Assembly: GCF_000711295.1 (NCBI RefSeq)
Contig: NZ_JOMJ01000003.1
Location: 819,001-883,000, forward strand
DNA length: 64,000 bases
Direction of reading: 5' to 3'
DNA from: Desulfohalovibrio reitneri
GTDB lineage: Bacteria > Desulfobacterota > Desulfovibrionia > Desulfovibrionales > Desulfovibrionaceae
Shown piece by piece: positions 8,852 through 17,802 of the stretch. The notes below the pieces were generated by a model, which had not been told where the DNA came from, made no database searches, and saw only the letters and a list, made by a program, of their open reading frames with translations. The translations under genes and the position numbers were made by a program. How positions within the stretch are numbered: the first letter of the stretch is position 1; the number at the start of each line of letters is the position of its first letter.

Positions 8852-9423
8852 GTTTGGCCTCGCGGTTTAGAGGGATGGCCAGGGGGGAGACACGGGGTTC
8901 CCATCCCTGACCCCGGGTCTTTGCCAGCCAGCGAGATGTTCCCGCTCATCCTCCAATCAAACAAAGATGTCAAGACACGAGAGTATTTTCACAAGAAGTG
9001 CGGTGGGTTGGTTGTTTGGTCGATCAATTTGCTTCTGAACTAGCCGATGTGTATGTCCGGCCTCCTTCCCGCTGGTGCTCAGAAGTTGCGGAAGCATGGA
9101 CCGGGACCACGGACAGGCCTGCATTTCCGGAATGAACAAATATCGGAATGGTATTGTGATTCGGGGCGGAGGGCGTCAAACAAGCGTTTGTTGATGCGGA
9201 TTTCAATCGGGCTTGATTTCCCTTGGCGGAAGGCCTACCCGTCGGCCAACGGGAAGTCTGGGGAGGGTGAGGGGGAAGCGCGCCTCTTTCCGTATAAGAA
9301 AGGTGTATTCTCGAATGGTTGTTGACCCGGATGTTTTCCGCCCTTTCGTGACTTGGCTGGACGTGAGATGCTGCCCCATACTGAAACGCATCCGATTTGG
9401 TATGTACCATGTCGTCGAGGAAC
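8852..9423. other. Divergent intergenic region between echA and the amidase gene
   Basis: About 570 bp without a convincing gene. It must hold the promoters of the leftward ech operon and the rightward envelope operon. On the minus strand a TTGACA (about 8970) could be a -35 for ech, but I see no good -10 at the right distance. Several frames are open over 60-110 codons; none has a good start and ribosome-binding site or a recognisable product. Confidence 0.5.
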
Positions 9424-10455
9424 ATGATGCTTCGCTTGGCAATACCGCTTCTCGCCGCCGTGCTTCTGTTGACCTGCCCGGCTGCCGCCTTTGCCGCCAA
9501 GGGAGACGATTCACGTGGCCGGAGTGAGGTGGAGAGCGATCTGTCACCGCACGAGTTGGCTTTGGCGGGGCAGTCCGCCCTGTCCTCCGGGGAGTGGGCG
9601 GAGGCGGCTGAAAAGCTTCGCCGCAGCGTCCGGGGCGACCCGCGCAACGAGTGGGCTTGGTCGCTCCTCGGTCGGGCGGAGCGCGAACTGGGACGACTTC
9701 GTGAAGCCAGGAGGGCCTTCACCGTGGCAGTGCGGCTCAACCCGGAGGACACCTATTCCCGCATGTCCCTTCTTCGCCTGAAGCAGTTCGCGGAGTCGGC
9801 CGAGTCGCTGCGTGAAGCGCCCGTTGCGGAACCGCTGCCAGAGCGCCGGGTGGGACGCATCGTGCTGGACGCCGGGCACGGCGGCGCGGAGGAAGGCGAT
9901 GATCTGGCGTCCGGACCGGAAAAGGATGCGGCGTTGGAGTTGGTTCGTGACATTGCCCGGCATTTGCGGGATGCCGGATACGAGGTCTGGTTGACGCGTG
10001 ACGGCGACTACTTCCTTTCGCTCGCGGAGCGGGTGGCCGAGGCCAACCGTCTGGCTCCTGGAGTTTTCGTGAGTCTGCACGTCACTGGCGGCGAAGAAGC
10101 CACCGGCATTTATTCATGGAGTCAGCGGCCACGGGGGGAGCGGGCGGCCCTGGCGGCCAAGCGGGAGAACGCCTCCCGCCGCCTGGCTCCCCCCGCCGGC
10201 GGGCAGACGGCCTTGAACAGGGAAGAACTGCTCGAGAGGTTCACCCGGCGCGGGCATCACCGCGCTACCGAGCGGCTGGTTTCCGGCTTGATGGAAGCAA
10301 TGGGGCGGGGGGCTGTCGTGGGCGGTTCTGCTGATTTCCTGGTGCTCCGCCGGGTAAACGCGCCAGCGCTCCTGGTGGAAGTTCCGGCTGGAAGCAGCAC
10401 CTCTGCGGAATCTCTCGCCTCGGGGTTGTTGGCGACGCTTGGGGGCGGATCATGA
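9424..10455 (+). CDS. Exported N-acetylmuramoyl-L-alanine amidase (Amidase_3) with N-terminal TPR region
   Basis: Predicted to cleave the amide between N-acetylmuramic acid and the peptide stem in the periplasm. A signal peptide (about residues 1-25) is followed by two TPR-like helices pairs (about 40-115) and an Amidase_3 domain. Zn ligands and catalytic residues are present: His152 in LDAGHGG, Glu166 in PEKD, His219 in SLHVTG, Glu319 in LVEVPAG. ATG 9424 (or 9427) was chosen because GAGG lies just upstream; a TTG at 9397 is less likely. Overlaps the next gene as ATGA. Confidence 0.85.
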   Translation: MMLRLAIPLLAAVLLLTCPAAAFAAKGDDSRGRSEVESDLSPHELALAGQSALSSGEWAEAAEKLRRSVRGDPRNEWAWSLLGRAERELGRLREARRAFTVAVRLNPEDTYSRMSLLRLKQFAESAESLREAPVAEPLPERRVGRIVLDAGHGGAEEGDDLASGPEKDAALELVRDIARHLRDAGYEVWLTRDGDYFLSLAERVAEANRLAPGVFVSLHVTGGEEATGIYSWSQRPRGERAALAAKRENASRRLAPPAGGQTALNREELLERFTRRGHHRATERLVSGLMEAMGRGAVVGGSADFLVLRRVNAPALLVEVPAGSSTSAESLASGLLATLGGGS

Positions 10456-11312
10456 CCCGTGTGGCCGCCTGCCTCTGTGCTTTTTTGCTCCTTTTGTCCG
10501 CTACAACACCATGCTTGGCTTTTTCAGTTGAAGACGTCCTCATGCACGGACTGGACGCGGAAAACGACGGTATGTTGGACGAGGCCGAGAAGGACTATCG
10601 CGAGGTAATTCGAGTTGATCCGGGAGAGGAACTGGCCCGGGTGCGGCTGGCCCTGGTGCTGGCGTTGGGCAAGCGTTTCCAATCGGCCATGGAGCAACTG
10701 GACATAGTGTTGGACGCATCTCCGGAGAATTTGTCCGCCCTGACGCTGCGCGGTCTGCTATTTCTTGAAAAGGGCCAAGCGGCCGCGGCGGAAAAGGACC
10801 TGCGGCGGGTGCTGGAACTGACGCCGACCCATGCTGAAGCCGCGATGTATTTGGCCCACCTTGCCCTCTCCAAGGGAGAGCGGAGGCAAGCCGCCGAATT
10901 GCTGCGCTTGTCCACCGGTTCGACGTCAGATCCCTGGGTTTTGCGGCTGGCGGGAAAGACGTACCGCTCCATGGGGGCGTTGAAGCGCGCCCGAAAATGC
11001 CTTGAAATGAGCCTGCGGGCGGAGCCGGAATCCGCAAAATCGTTGCGTATCCTCGGGTGGGTGCTCTACGACCAGGGCGAAACAGCCCTGGCGAAAGACG
11101 CCTGGAGCCAGGCTATGCGCCTGGACGCTCGCGCCGGGGCGGACTTGGCCCGGGTTCTTGATCGCGAAGCCGCCCAGGCCGCCGCCGCTGGGGAACTGGA
11201 AAAGGCGAGGCGGTTATGGAACAAGGCCTTGGAAGCCGACCCGGAAGACAACTCGGCGAGATACCATCTCAGTGACAGAAAGAACGCCCCACAAGGCGGG
11301 GAGGACAAATGA
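10452..11312 (+). CDS. Exported TPR protein
   Basis: 286 residues with a signal peptide (cleavage after about CLAFS, residue 23) and six or so tetratricopeptide repeats filling the rest. The cysteine in the signal region is not in a clear lipobox. TPR proteins of this kind serve as periplasmic scaffolds; the ATGA overlaps with the amidase gene before it and the exported gene after it suggest a joint role in envelope assembly or peptidoglycan remodelling. No enzymatic motif. Confidence 0.8.
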   Translation: MTRVAACLCAFLLLLSATTPCLAFSVEDVLMHGLDAENDGMLDEAEKDYREVIRVDPGEELARVRLALVLALGKRFQSAMEQLDIVLDASPENLSALTLRGLLFLEKGQAAAAEKDLRRVLELTPTHAEAAMYLAHLALSKGERRQAAELLRLSTGSTSDPWVLRLAGKTYRSMGALKRARKCLEMSLRAEPESAKSLRILGWVLYDQGETALAKDAWSQAMRLDARAGADLARVLDREAAQAAAAGELEKARRLWNKALEADPEDNSARYHLSDRKNAPQGGEDK

Positions 11313-12136
11313 TCAAACCGATTCACCTGGTGTGCGCAGCTTTGCTGCTGCCGCTTCTGGCAGGGTCCGCCCGGGCCGAGTATCTCCAGGAGTACGAGAA
11401 TGGCTCCGTTAATTGGCGCAACGGCCGAATCGAAGCCTCCGGCGTGGGTGTGGCTCCGGCGAACCTGCGCCAGCCCCAGGCCGAAAAGCTGACCAAGCGC
11501 GGGGCCGTTATCATGGCCCGGCGGAACTTGCTGGCCGTCTTGAAACGAATCAACATCGATTCCACCAACACCGTTGCGGAATATTTGGCCTCGGACGACG
11601 CCGTGCGCTCCCGGGTCCGGGGAATGCTGCACAACTCTTGCGTGGAGAGCGCGACCAGCTTGCCTGACGACAAAGTGGAGGTCACGGTGGAGATGTGGCT
11701 GCGCAAGGACTTGGCCGATGTGCTGCTGCCCCGCACCATGCCCTTCAGGCCGGAATCAGCCGTGGCTGCCGGGCGGGAAGGTCCGGGGAATGCCGGTACG
11801 TACTCCGGGCTGGTGGTGGATGCGCGGGGCCTTGGCGTTCGTCCGGCCCTCAGCCCCCGTATCCTCGACACCGAGGGGGAGGCTGTCTACGGCCCGTCCT
11901 CCGTCAGCCGTGCGTACGCCGTGGCGCATGGGATGGCTGGATATGCGGAGAGCCCCGATCTGGCGGCCCAGAATCCTCGAGTCGCCTCTCGCCCCCTTGT
12001 GGTGCGCGCTGTGGATGCCACTGGCCGCAACCGGACCGATTTGATTCTCTCCAAAGAGGACGCGGACCGGGTGCGCGCCGTGGCCGAAACCAACGGCTTT
12101 TTACAAGAGTGCAGGGTGCTTGTGGTGCTCGACTAA
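11309..12136 (+). CDS. Exported protein of LPP20-like type, unknown function
   Basis: 275 residues with an N-terminal signal peptide (cut after about SARA, residue 23). The segment RGAVIMARRNLLAVLKRINID resembles the helix of LPP20-family proteins, and SGLVVDARGLGVRPALSP is a conserved-looking motif of exported proteins in related organisms. Translationally coupled to the TPR gene by ATGA. A weak hairpin (12177-12195) follows, then the IS insertion; in the ancestor the next exported gene at 13667 was only about 200 bp away. Confidence 0.72.
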   Translation: MIKPIHLVCAALLLPLLAGSARAEYLQEYENGSVNWRNGRIEASGVGVAPANLRQPQAEKLTKRGAVIMARRNLLAVLKRINIDSTNTVAEYLASDDAVRSRVRGMLHNSCVESATSLPDDKVEVTVEMWLRKDLADVLLPRTMPFRPESAVAAGREGPGNAGTYSGLVVDARGLGVRPALSPRILDTEGEAVYGPSSVSRAYAVAHGMAGYAESPDLAAQNPRVASRPLVVRAVDATGRNRTDLILSKEDADRVRAVAETNGFLQECRVLVVLD

Positions 12137-12246
12137 GGCAGTTCTCGGGACGCGTCGGACCGCGGATTTTCTCAGAGGCTCGACTTCCGCGAGCCCGAAG
12201 GGTAACTTCCCTGGCTGCCCGACCCAAGGAAGCTGGATTTCGGATA

Positions 12247-13578
12247 GGTTCTTCCGGAATTGTCGTGGGTAGCAGCCTGAGGTAGTCCTCTGTTCTAGAG
12301 GAGACATTGCTCATGAGGGACATCGATTTCTATGCTCAGATTCTTGGCATTGACCACCCCTGGCATGTGGATGACGTGAAGCTCCAGACTGGGGCTGGGC
12401 GAGTGGATGTGTGGATCGATCATGAGCCTGGCGCTCTTTGGTCTTGCCCAGAGTGCGGGCGAGAGTTGGCTTGCCGGGATCATGCCGAAGAACGGACATG
12501 GAGACATCTAGATACCTGCCAGTTCAAGACATTTCTTCATGCACGTATTCCACGAGTTAACTGTCCTGATCACGGCGTACGCCAAGCACAGGTCCCCTGG
12601 GCCGCTCCCCATTCTCGTTTCACCCTGCTCATGGAGCGCATGGCCATTGACGTGATTACGGCCTGTTCGACCATCGAAGGTGCACGCAGGCTGTTGCGTA
12701 TTTCCTGGGACGAGACCTGGGGGATCATGGAACGAGCCGTCAAAAGAGGCTTGAGCCGCAAGGAACAGCGCAATATCCACTACCTCGGGGTGGACGAGAA
12801 GGCTTTCCGCAAGGGACACAAGTACATGACCGTCGTCTGCGATCTGATGAGGGGCACAGTTGAGCATGTTGCTGAAGATCGCCGAACGGCGAGCCTCGAG
12901 GCGTATTATCAAAGCCTGAGTAGCGAGCAGCTGGAAGCAGTGCGGGCCGTGAGCATGGACATGTGGCAGCCGTATTTTTCGGCCACTATGAAGTGGATCC
13001 CTGAGGCAAGCCGGAAAATCGTCTTTGACCGTTTCCACGTCATGCAACACGTGGGGAAAGCGGTGGACACTGTCCGGCGTCAGGAACACAAGGCCCTGAT
13101 GGCCGAAGGGGAGTCAATCCTCAAGGGCACCAGATACCTGTGGCTTTACGGCGAAAGCCGTCTGCCGGATAAGCACAGACCTCGGTTCGATGACCTCAAG
13201 CAGGCCAACCTGAAGACGGCCAAAGCCTGGGCCATGAAGGAAAGCCTGCAGGATCTGTGGGGCTACATGAGCCCTGGCTGGGCAAAGAGGTTCCTGGAGA
13301 AATGGTGCGGTTGGGCCACGCGATCCCGGATCACGCCGATGAAGAAGGTGGCCCAGACCTTGAGAGCTCACATGGACAACGTGGTGACCTTTTGCCGGCA
13401 TCGAATCACCAACGCCGTGGCCGAGGGACTGAACAGCAAGATCATGGCAATCAAACGCCGAGCTTGCGGCTACAGGAACAAAGAGCACTTCAAGACGGCG
13501 ATCTACTTCTTCTGTGGTGGATTGGACCTCTATCCGGCCTGCAAAACCGGAGCCACCCACTGAAATCCCGGAAGGACC
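12247..13578 (+). mobile_element. ISL3-family insertion sequence with 8-bp target duplication
   Basis: A complete 1332-bp element. Left end GGTTCTTCCGGAATTG and right end (reversed) GGTCCTTCCGGGATTT form imperfect terminal inverted repeats, 21 of 27 positions matching. It is flanked on both sides by the identical octamer TTCGGATA (12239-12246 and 13579-13586), the 8-bp duplication expected of ISL3 transposition. Intact transposase, intact ends and perfect duplication imply a recent insertion. It splits the exported-gene cluster without disrupting a coding sequence. Confidence 0.95.
12313..13563 (+). CDS. ISL3-family transposase
   Basis: 416 residues. The N-terminal zinc-finger-like segment has CPECGRELAC, the catalytic DDE domain begins around YLGVDEKAFRKGHKY with later acidic residues in SMDMWQPY and, near the C-terminus, NAVAEGLNSKIMAIKRRACGYR, the usual ISL3 ending with the catalytic Glu. 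ATG 12313 was chosen because GAGGAG is 9 nt upstream; a TTG at 12307 is in frame. No frameshift is seen, so it may be active. Confidence 0.93.
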   Translation: MRDIDFYAQILGIDHPWHVDDVKLQTGAGRVDVWIDHEPGALWSCPECGRELACRDHAEERTWRHLDTCQFKTFLHARIPRVNCPDHGVRQAQVPWAAPHSRFTLLMERMAIDVITACSTIEGARRLLRISWDETWGIMERAVKRGLSRKEQRNIHYLGVDEKAFRKGHKYMTVVCDLMRGTVEHVAEDRRTASLEAYYQSLSSEQLEAVRAVSMDMWQPYFSATMKWIPEASRKIVFDRFHVMQHVGKAVDTVRRQEHKALMAEGESILKGTRYLWLYGESRLPDKHRPRFDDLKQANLKTAKAWAMKESLQDLWGYMSPGWAKRFLEKWCGWATRSRITPMKKVAQTLRAHMDNVVTFCRHRITNAVAEGLNSKIMAIKRRACGYRNKEHFKTAIYFFCGGLDLYPACKTGATH

Positions 13579-13666
13579 TTCGGATAGTTCGTCCGGAATG
13601 ATGCCGGAGAATGCTTGAGCGCTTTGCTGGCCGAGGATTTGCAACCGGTAATATCGGAGTTTTGAT

Positions 13667-14581
13667 TTGCTGCGTTTGATTCCAACCGTTTTGCTGTGTC
13701 TTTCCCTGGCAGCGCCCCTGTACGCCGCCCGGGTCGAGGTGTTCGTTTCCGACAACGCCACGGGGGACCCGCGGCAAGAGGCTCTGTCAAATGGGTTCGA
13801 GCGAGCCGTTCTCAAAGAGGCTCTGGACGTCATTCCCGGCGATTTGCCAAAGCCCAGGGTGGCCGCGCTGGAAACGTTCCTGGCGCCCCGGGCGCAGGAG
13901 TTGGTGCAGAGCTATTCCGGCGTGCGGACCATGAATCGCTCCGATGGACTGGCCGCTTCCATGGATGTCCGTGTCAATCGTTCCGCTCTGAAGAATCTGT
14001 TGCGCGACGTGGGCGTGCTAGCGACTCTGGACAGCCCGGTGCCCTATACCTTGAGCGTTCGCGGCCCGGCCATGGAGCACTGGAAGGAGATCGGTAGGCT
14101 GCAGACACTTTCCGGGGTTGTTTTCCAGCGGGACGCCGACCTGGAGCTCGAGTTGGACGCCTCCGACCCGGAGAACTGGCGGGGCGAACTGCGAACAGGT
14201 GAAAAATCGCATACCGCCCAGGCTTCCGACTTGCCTGGGCTGTGGCTTCGGCTCTGGTCGCGCTACTTCGGCGGACGCGAACGAGACGGTTCCCGGGGCG
14301 GAGAGTTGCTAGAGGTCTCCGGCTGGTATGCGGCTGCAGGCGTGGAGGAGTTCGGTCGCGTGCTGGAGGGGTGGAATCAGGCTGTGGACGGAGCGGTGCT
14401 GTTGCGGACCGACATCGCGCCTGGAGGCATCAGGGCTGTCTGGCGGGTTGAAGCCCAGGACGCGGAGTTGCTCCGCCAGCAGTTGGATGAGTATGCGGAA
14501 TGCCGGGAATTGACGTACCGGCTGGGCGTGGACAATTCCTCAGGCGCGCTCAGGGGAACGGCCGGAGCGCGCCGAAGGTAG
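13667..14581 (+). CDS. Exported protein, DUF2066-like, unknown function
   Basis: 304 residues with a clean signal peptide ending near LYAARVEV (residue 21). The following region, VFVSDNATGDPRQEALSNGFERAVLKEAL, resembles exported DUF2066-like proteins, but this is a weak match by eye. The TTG start is supported by GGAG 7 nt upstream and by the signal peptide beginning exactly there. The gene is the downstream member of the envelope cluster cut off by the ISL3 element. Confidence 0.72.
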   Translation: MLRLIPTVLLCLSLAAPLYAARVEVFVSDNATGDPRQEALSNGFERAVLKEALDVIPGDLPKPRVAALETFLAPRAQELVQSYSGVRTMNRSDGLAASMDVRVNRSALKNLLRDVGVLATLDSPVPYTLSVRGPAMEHWKEIGRLQTLSGVVFQRDADLELELDASDPENWRGELRTGEKSHTAQASDLPGLWLRLWSRYFGGRERDGSRGGELLEVSGWYAAAGVEEFGRVLEGWNQAVDGAVLLRTDIAPGGIRAVWRVEAQDAELLRQQLDEYAECRELTYRLGVDNSSGALRGTAGARRR

Positions 14582-14593
14582 CTCAGAAGAGAA

Positions 14594-14627
14594 AAGGGCC
14601 CTTTGTCCCGCGCAGGGAAGGGCCCTT
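14594..14627. terminator. Bidirectional terminator between convergent genes
   Basis: An inverted repeat with arms AGGGCCCTT and AAGGGCCCT plus an inner CCC/GGG extension lies between the stop of the exported gene (14581) and the stop of tatA (14652). It can serve both strands. Confidence 0.6.
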
Positions 14628-14651
14628 CATTCATGGCTCGGAGACGGCGGG

Positions 14652-14855
14652 CTATTCCTTCTTCTCGCCCTCTTCCTTCTTTTTCTCGTTTTCCGGGGTA
14701 ACGTCGATCTCCTCGGGTTCACCGGTGGCCTTCTTGAAGTTCCGGATGGCCCGGCCCATGCCGCTCCCGATCTCGGGGAGTTTGTTGGCGCCGAAGATGA
14801 CGAGGACGATCAGGAGAACAATCAACAACTCCCACATACCGAATCCGCCGATCAT
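14652..14855 (-). CDS. tatA: Sec-independent protein translocase subunit TatA
   Basis: 67 residues: one N-terminal transmembrane helix ([15 protein letters not shown]), a [10 protein letters not shown] hinge, an amphipathic helix [14 protein letters not shown], and an acidic/lysine-rich tail. This is the TatA/E form, which builds the pore for folded, cofactor-bearing exported proteins such as hydrogenases and formate dehydrogenases. The ATG at 14855 is chosen because [11 protein letters not shown] is the conserved start and GGAGG lies 10 nt upstream. tatB/tatC are not nearby. Confidence 0.92.
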   Translation of the reverse strand: MIGGFGMWELLIVLLIVLVIFGANKLPEIGSGMGRAIRNFKKATGEPEEIDVTPENEKKKEEGEKKE

Positions 14856-14975
14856 GTAGCGAGTACCTCCATTTGTTGTACCGCCTGCATCTACACCCGG
14901 GACCATGGCAGGTCAACACGCCATGAGCGCGATTGGCGGCTTGCCCGCGAGGCCGGGCGGGGCTATTTTGCCCGA

Positions 14976-15362
14976 ATGGCTGATCAGGTGCGGCCCATGC
15001 CGGGAAGAGCGTGCGGTCATTACGCTGGCGGGCGATGCCTTTACGGGGAGCGGTTGAACCCCGGGTATCACGTGTCTTGGCGCTGCCGGGTGCTCAAGCA
15101 ATGGGAGAAGGAGTATGACGACTTCGTCCATCGAGCCGAAGCCTTCGGCCTGGAAGACGCCGCCGCGAAGCCCATGCTGGAAAAACACTTTCAAAAAGTC
15201 CTCAAACAAGCTATCGCCTGCCCTCGGTTCGAACCGGAGGCAAGCGCGGGAATGCCTCCCTGTCTGCACCTTTTGGACGAACTGTGCCTAAAGGAGCTTC
15301 CGGTCTGCCATGGGGTCTGCCGTTTTTTCAAACCGGCGGACAAACCGAGCGAGGAGCCATGA
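14976..15362 (+). CDS. Small cysteine-rich protein, unknown function
   Basis: 128 residues with eight cysteines: a CGHYAGGRCLY pair near the start, a WRC, and a C-terminal group (CPRF, PPCLHLL, LCLKE, VCHGVC). The spacing suggests metal or Fe-S binding, but no family motif is certain. The start could be 14976 or the ATG at 14997; neither has a strong ribosome-binding site. It is coupled to the next gene by ATGA. Confidence 0.65.
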   Translation: MADQVRPMPGRACGHYAGGRCLYGERLNPGYHVSWRCRVLKQWEKEYDDFVHRAEAFGLEDAAAKPMLEKHFQKVLKQAIACPRFEPEASAGMPPCLHLLDELCLKELPVCHGVCRFFKPADKPSEEP

Positions 15363-16159
15363 TGCTGGTCTACTTTCCCCATCTTCACGAAGCGTTGCTG
15401 CCCGAATCCGCGAGACAGCTTGTCCGGCTTCCCGATCCCGGCCTGGGGTTGGAGGACGAGACGAGGTTGCGCCTGGACCTGCCACTGAGCGAACCACAGG
15501 CGCGCGCGTATGTGGATGAGGCGCTGTCATTCGGTGAAAATTTCCGTAATCCCGGAGATATGGCCGCCTACCTTCTGGGCCGGGACGAAGAGGCTGCAGA
15601 GAGTTTCATTACTCTGCGCAGTGAGTTGGGCAGGCTGGAACGCGGGGAGGGAGACAATCGGGAACAGGCTCATCGCATGCGTGCCCAGGCCGTGCTGTTG
15701 CTGGCCTGGACCATGGAGGAACGGCTCATTGACGTCAGCGCCCTGGATTCGGCCCTGGAGGAGTCCATGGCCGGATTGCGCCGCACCCTCGGCGTGGAGG
15801 ATGAGGATGACGAGTCCGAATTGGGCGGAATAACCGCTCCGGCGGAAGGCGCGAATGAAGCGCCAGGACTGGAGACGGGCGGCTCCTGGCGCGCCGTGGC
15901 CGGAGCCTTGCACCTGCTTTTGCCCGGAGAGGCCGCGCTGGTGACCTGCCTGAGCCAGATCGCCGACGACCTCAAGGAACAGGGGGTCGAGTTCAATCGT
16001 ATTTCCGCTGAAGACGCGGCCAGGCTGGGGCTGCGTTCCGGCCGACTGAGCGGTGCCAAGCTACCCGGCCGAGCCTTGCTCGGCAAAACCAGGCCACAGG
16101 ACGACGCGCTTCTTGAGGCCGAGCGGACAATCTACTATCTTGAGCCACAGGCTGGCTGA
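15359..16159 (+). CDS. Conserved-looking hypothetical protein, coupled to the cysteine-rich gene
   Basis: 266 residues from the ATG overlapping the previous stop (ATGA). Mainly helical, acidic (a DEDDESE stretch near 155), with no signal peptide, membrane segment or known catalytic motif. It starts MMLVYFPHLHEALLPESARQ. Coupling to the cysteine-rich gene suggests the two products work together. I do not recognise a family. Confidence 0.65.
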   Translation: MMLVYFPHLHEALLPESARQLVRLPDPGLGLEDETRLRLDLPLSEPQARAYVDEALSFGENFRNPGDMAAYLLGRDEEAAESFITLRSELGRLERGEGDNREQAHRMRAQAVLLLAWTMEERLIDVSALDSALEESMAGLRRTLGVEDEDDESELGGITAPAEGANEAPGLETGGSWRAVAGALHLLLPGEAALVTCLSQIADDLKEQGVEFNRISAEDAARLGLRSGRLSGAKLPGRALLGKTRPQDDALLEAERTIYYLEPQAG

Positions 16160-16179
16160 AGGACCCCAAAGCAGACCGC

Positions 16180-16911
16180 ATGACGAATTCCGAGGACTCC
16201 CCGAACCACTCCCTCCCGCCCATACCGGGCGTACAACCTTCCCTGTGCGGGATACGCCCAGTCCGCGGCCTTATTTTCGATTGCGACGGGGTGATGCTCG
16301 ATTCCAGAGGGGCCAACGTGGCCTTTTACAACGCCTTCCGCGAGCGCTTCGGCTTGCCGGCCATGAGCGAGGCGGAGGAAGAGTACGTCCACGCCCACCC
16401 TGTGCAGGAGTCCCTGCGCCACATTCTGCCGACCGATTTGCACGGACGCATCGACGAGGCCAGGGCGGAGATGGACTATCGTCAAGTGTTGCCCGCTCTG
16501 TACCTGGAGCCCGGCCTGGTGGAACTGCTGGGACTGCTTAAATCCATGGGCGTGCGCTTGGCTGTCAACACCAACCGCACCACCACCATGGAGTTGGTGC
16601 TGGACCACTTCGGCCTGCGGGGATTCTTCGAGTTGGTCGTCACCGCCGGAAAGGTGGCTTGGCCCAAACCGCACCCGGAGAGCCTGCACAAGGTTCTGGG
16701 CATCTGGGGCCTTCCCGCCTCCGAGGTTGCCTTTATCGGCGACTCCTCGGTGGACATGGACACGGCTTTTCGCGCGGGCGTGCCCTTCTGGGCCTACCGC
16801 AACCCCGCGCTCAAGGCCGAAACGCACATCGAGAGTTTTCTGGCCCTGTTGGCCTGCATTCGCCGAGACCTGGCCTTCGGGCGGTTTCGGCGTGGGGAAC
16901 AAAGAACTTGA
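16180..16911 (+). CDS. HAD-superfamily hydrolase (phosphoglycolate phosphatase-like)
   Basis: 243 residues. HAD motif I is LIFDCDGVMLDS at about residues 29-40 (nucleophile Asp and acid Asp), motif II NTNRTT near 128, motif III Lys in VAWPKPHPE near 164, motif IV FIGDSSVDMDTA near 186. The alpha-helical cap between motifs I and II places it in subclass IA like Gph, but the residue after DGV (Met rather than Leu) leaves the substrate open. It runs in the same direction as yggT and divIVA downstream. Confidence 0.85.
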   Translation: MTNSEDSPNHSLPPIPGVQPSLCGIRPVRGLIFDCDGVMLDSRGANVAFYNAFRERFGLPAMSEAEEEYVHAHPVQESLRHILPTDLHGRIDEARAEMDYRQVLPALYLEPGLVELLGLLKSMGVRLAVNTNRTTTMELVLDHFGLRGFFELVVTAGKVAWPKPHPESLHKVLGIWGLPASEVAFIGDSSVDMDTAFRAGVPFWAYRNPALKAETHIESFLALLACIRRDLAFGRFRRGEQRT

Positions 16912-16983
16912 TTTAGGAGGAACCCTGTGCTTTCTTTTGACTGCAAACGCGGAATTGCCTCTTCCGCACGCCACGGAGGATGA

Positions 16984-17286
16984 ATGGAAGTTCTGGGCGT
17001 GAACCTTGTCCTCGCCATCGCGAGGATTCTCAACATCATCCTCGAGCTGTATTTCTGGATCGTCATCATTTCCGCGGTCCTTACCTGGGTCAATCCGGAC
17101 CCCTACAATCCCATCGTGCGCACATTGCGCAACCTGACCGAACCCGTCTTTTACAAGATCAGGAGTTGGCTACCCTTCGTGGTGGTGGGAGGTATCGACC
17201 TTTCGCCCATCGTGGTGCTCCTGCTCATCCAGTTCCTGCAGATGTTCGTGGTCAGGTCACTCTCTCAACTGGCCATGGCCATGTGA
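16984..17286 (+). CDS. YggT family integral membrane protein
   Basis: 100 residues with two hydrophobic helical regions (about 10-35 and 70-95) joined by the signature WVNPDPYNPIVRTLRNLTEP. YggT proteins are small membrane proteins linked with cell envelope or division genes, and here the next gene is DivIVA-like, the usual pairing. ATG preceded by GGAGG (start of gene in the ACGGAGGATGA region). Confidence 0.9.
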   Translation: MEVLGVNLVLAIARILNIILELYFWIVIISAVLTWVNPDPYNPIVRTLRNLTEPVFYKIRSWLPFVVVGGIDLSPIVVLLLIQFLQMFVVRSLSQLAMAM

Positions 17287-17294
17287 GGTAAGCC

Positions 17295-17798
17295 ATGTCG
17301 CTTTCCAAGATCGACATCGACAACAAGACCTTCACCCGCTCCTTCCGCGGTTACAGCACCTCGGAGGTTGACGCCTTTTTGGTGGAGGTGGCCGAAGCGC
17401 TGGCCACCGGAGCGGAGGAGCGCAAGGCGCTCAAGGAGCGCGTGGCGGAGTTGGAAGGGCTGGTGGACGAGCACAAGCAGAAGGAGCAGACCCTCCGCGA
17501 CACGCTCATGACCACCCAGAAGATGATCGATCAGCTCAAGGCCAACGCGCGCAAGGAAAGCCAGTTGATCATCGAGGAGGCCCAGAACAAGGCCGAGGAC
17601 GTGCTCAACCAGGCGCATTTGCGCATGGCCCAGATTCACGACGACATCATCGAGCTCAAGCGGCAGCGGACCCAGTTCGAGGTCAAGCTCAAAAGCCTGC
17701 TCGACTCGCATCGCCAGCTTCTGGAGATGGAGAACCAGGAGCAGGAGGAGATCGAGGCCCTGGAGTCCAAGCTGAAGTTCTTCAAGAAGGCCAAGTAG
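17295..17798 (+). CDS. DivIVA-domain protein
   Basis: 167 residues. The N-terminal DivIVA signature IDNKTFTRSFRGYSTSEVDAF (residues about 8-28) is followed by a long coiled coil (about 35-160) rich in Glu/Lys/Gln. Such proteins bind the membrane at curved or polar sites and organise division or polar complexes. It lies 8 bp after yggT and just ahead of the DUF167 gene. Confidence 0.9.
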   Translation: MSLSKIDIDNKTFTRSFRGYSTSEVDAFLVEVAEALATGAEERKALKERVAELEGLVDEHKQKEQTLRDTLMTTQKMIDQLKANARKESQLIIEEAQNKAEDVLNQAHLRMAQIHDDIIELKRQRTQFEVKLKSLLDSHRQLLEMENQEQEEIEALESKLKFFKKAK

Positions 17799-17802
17799 GA
17801 CC

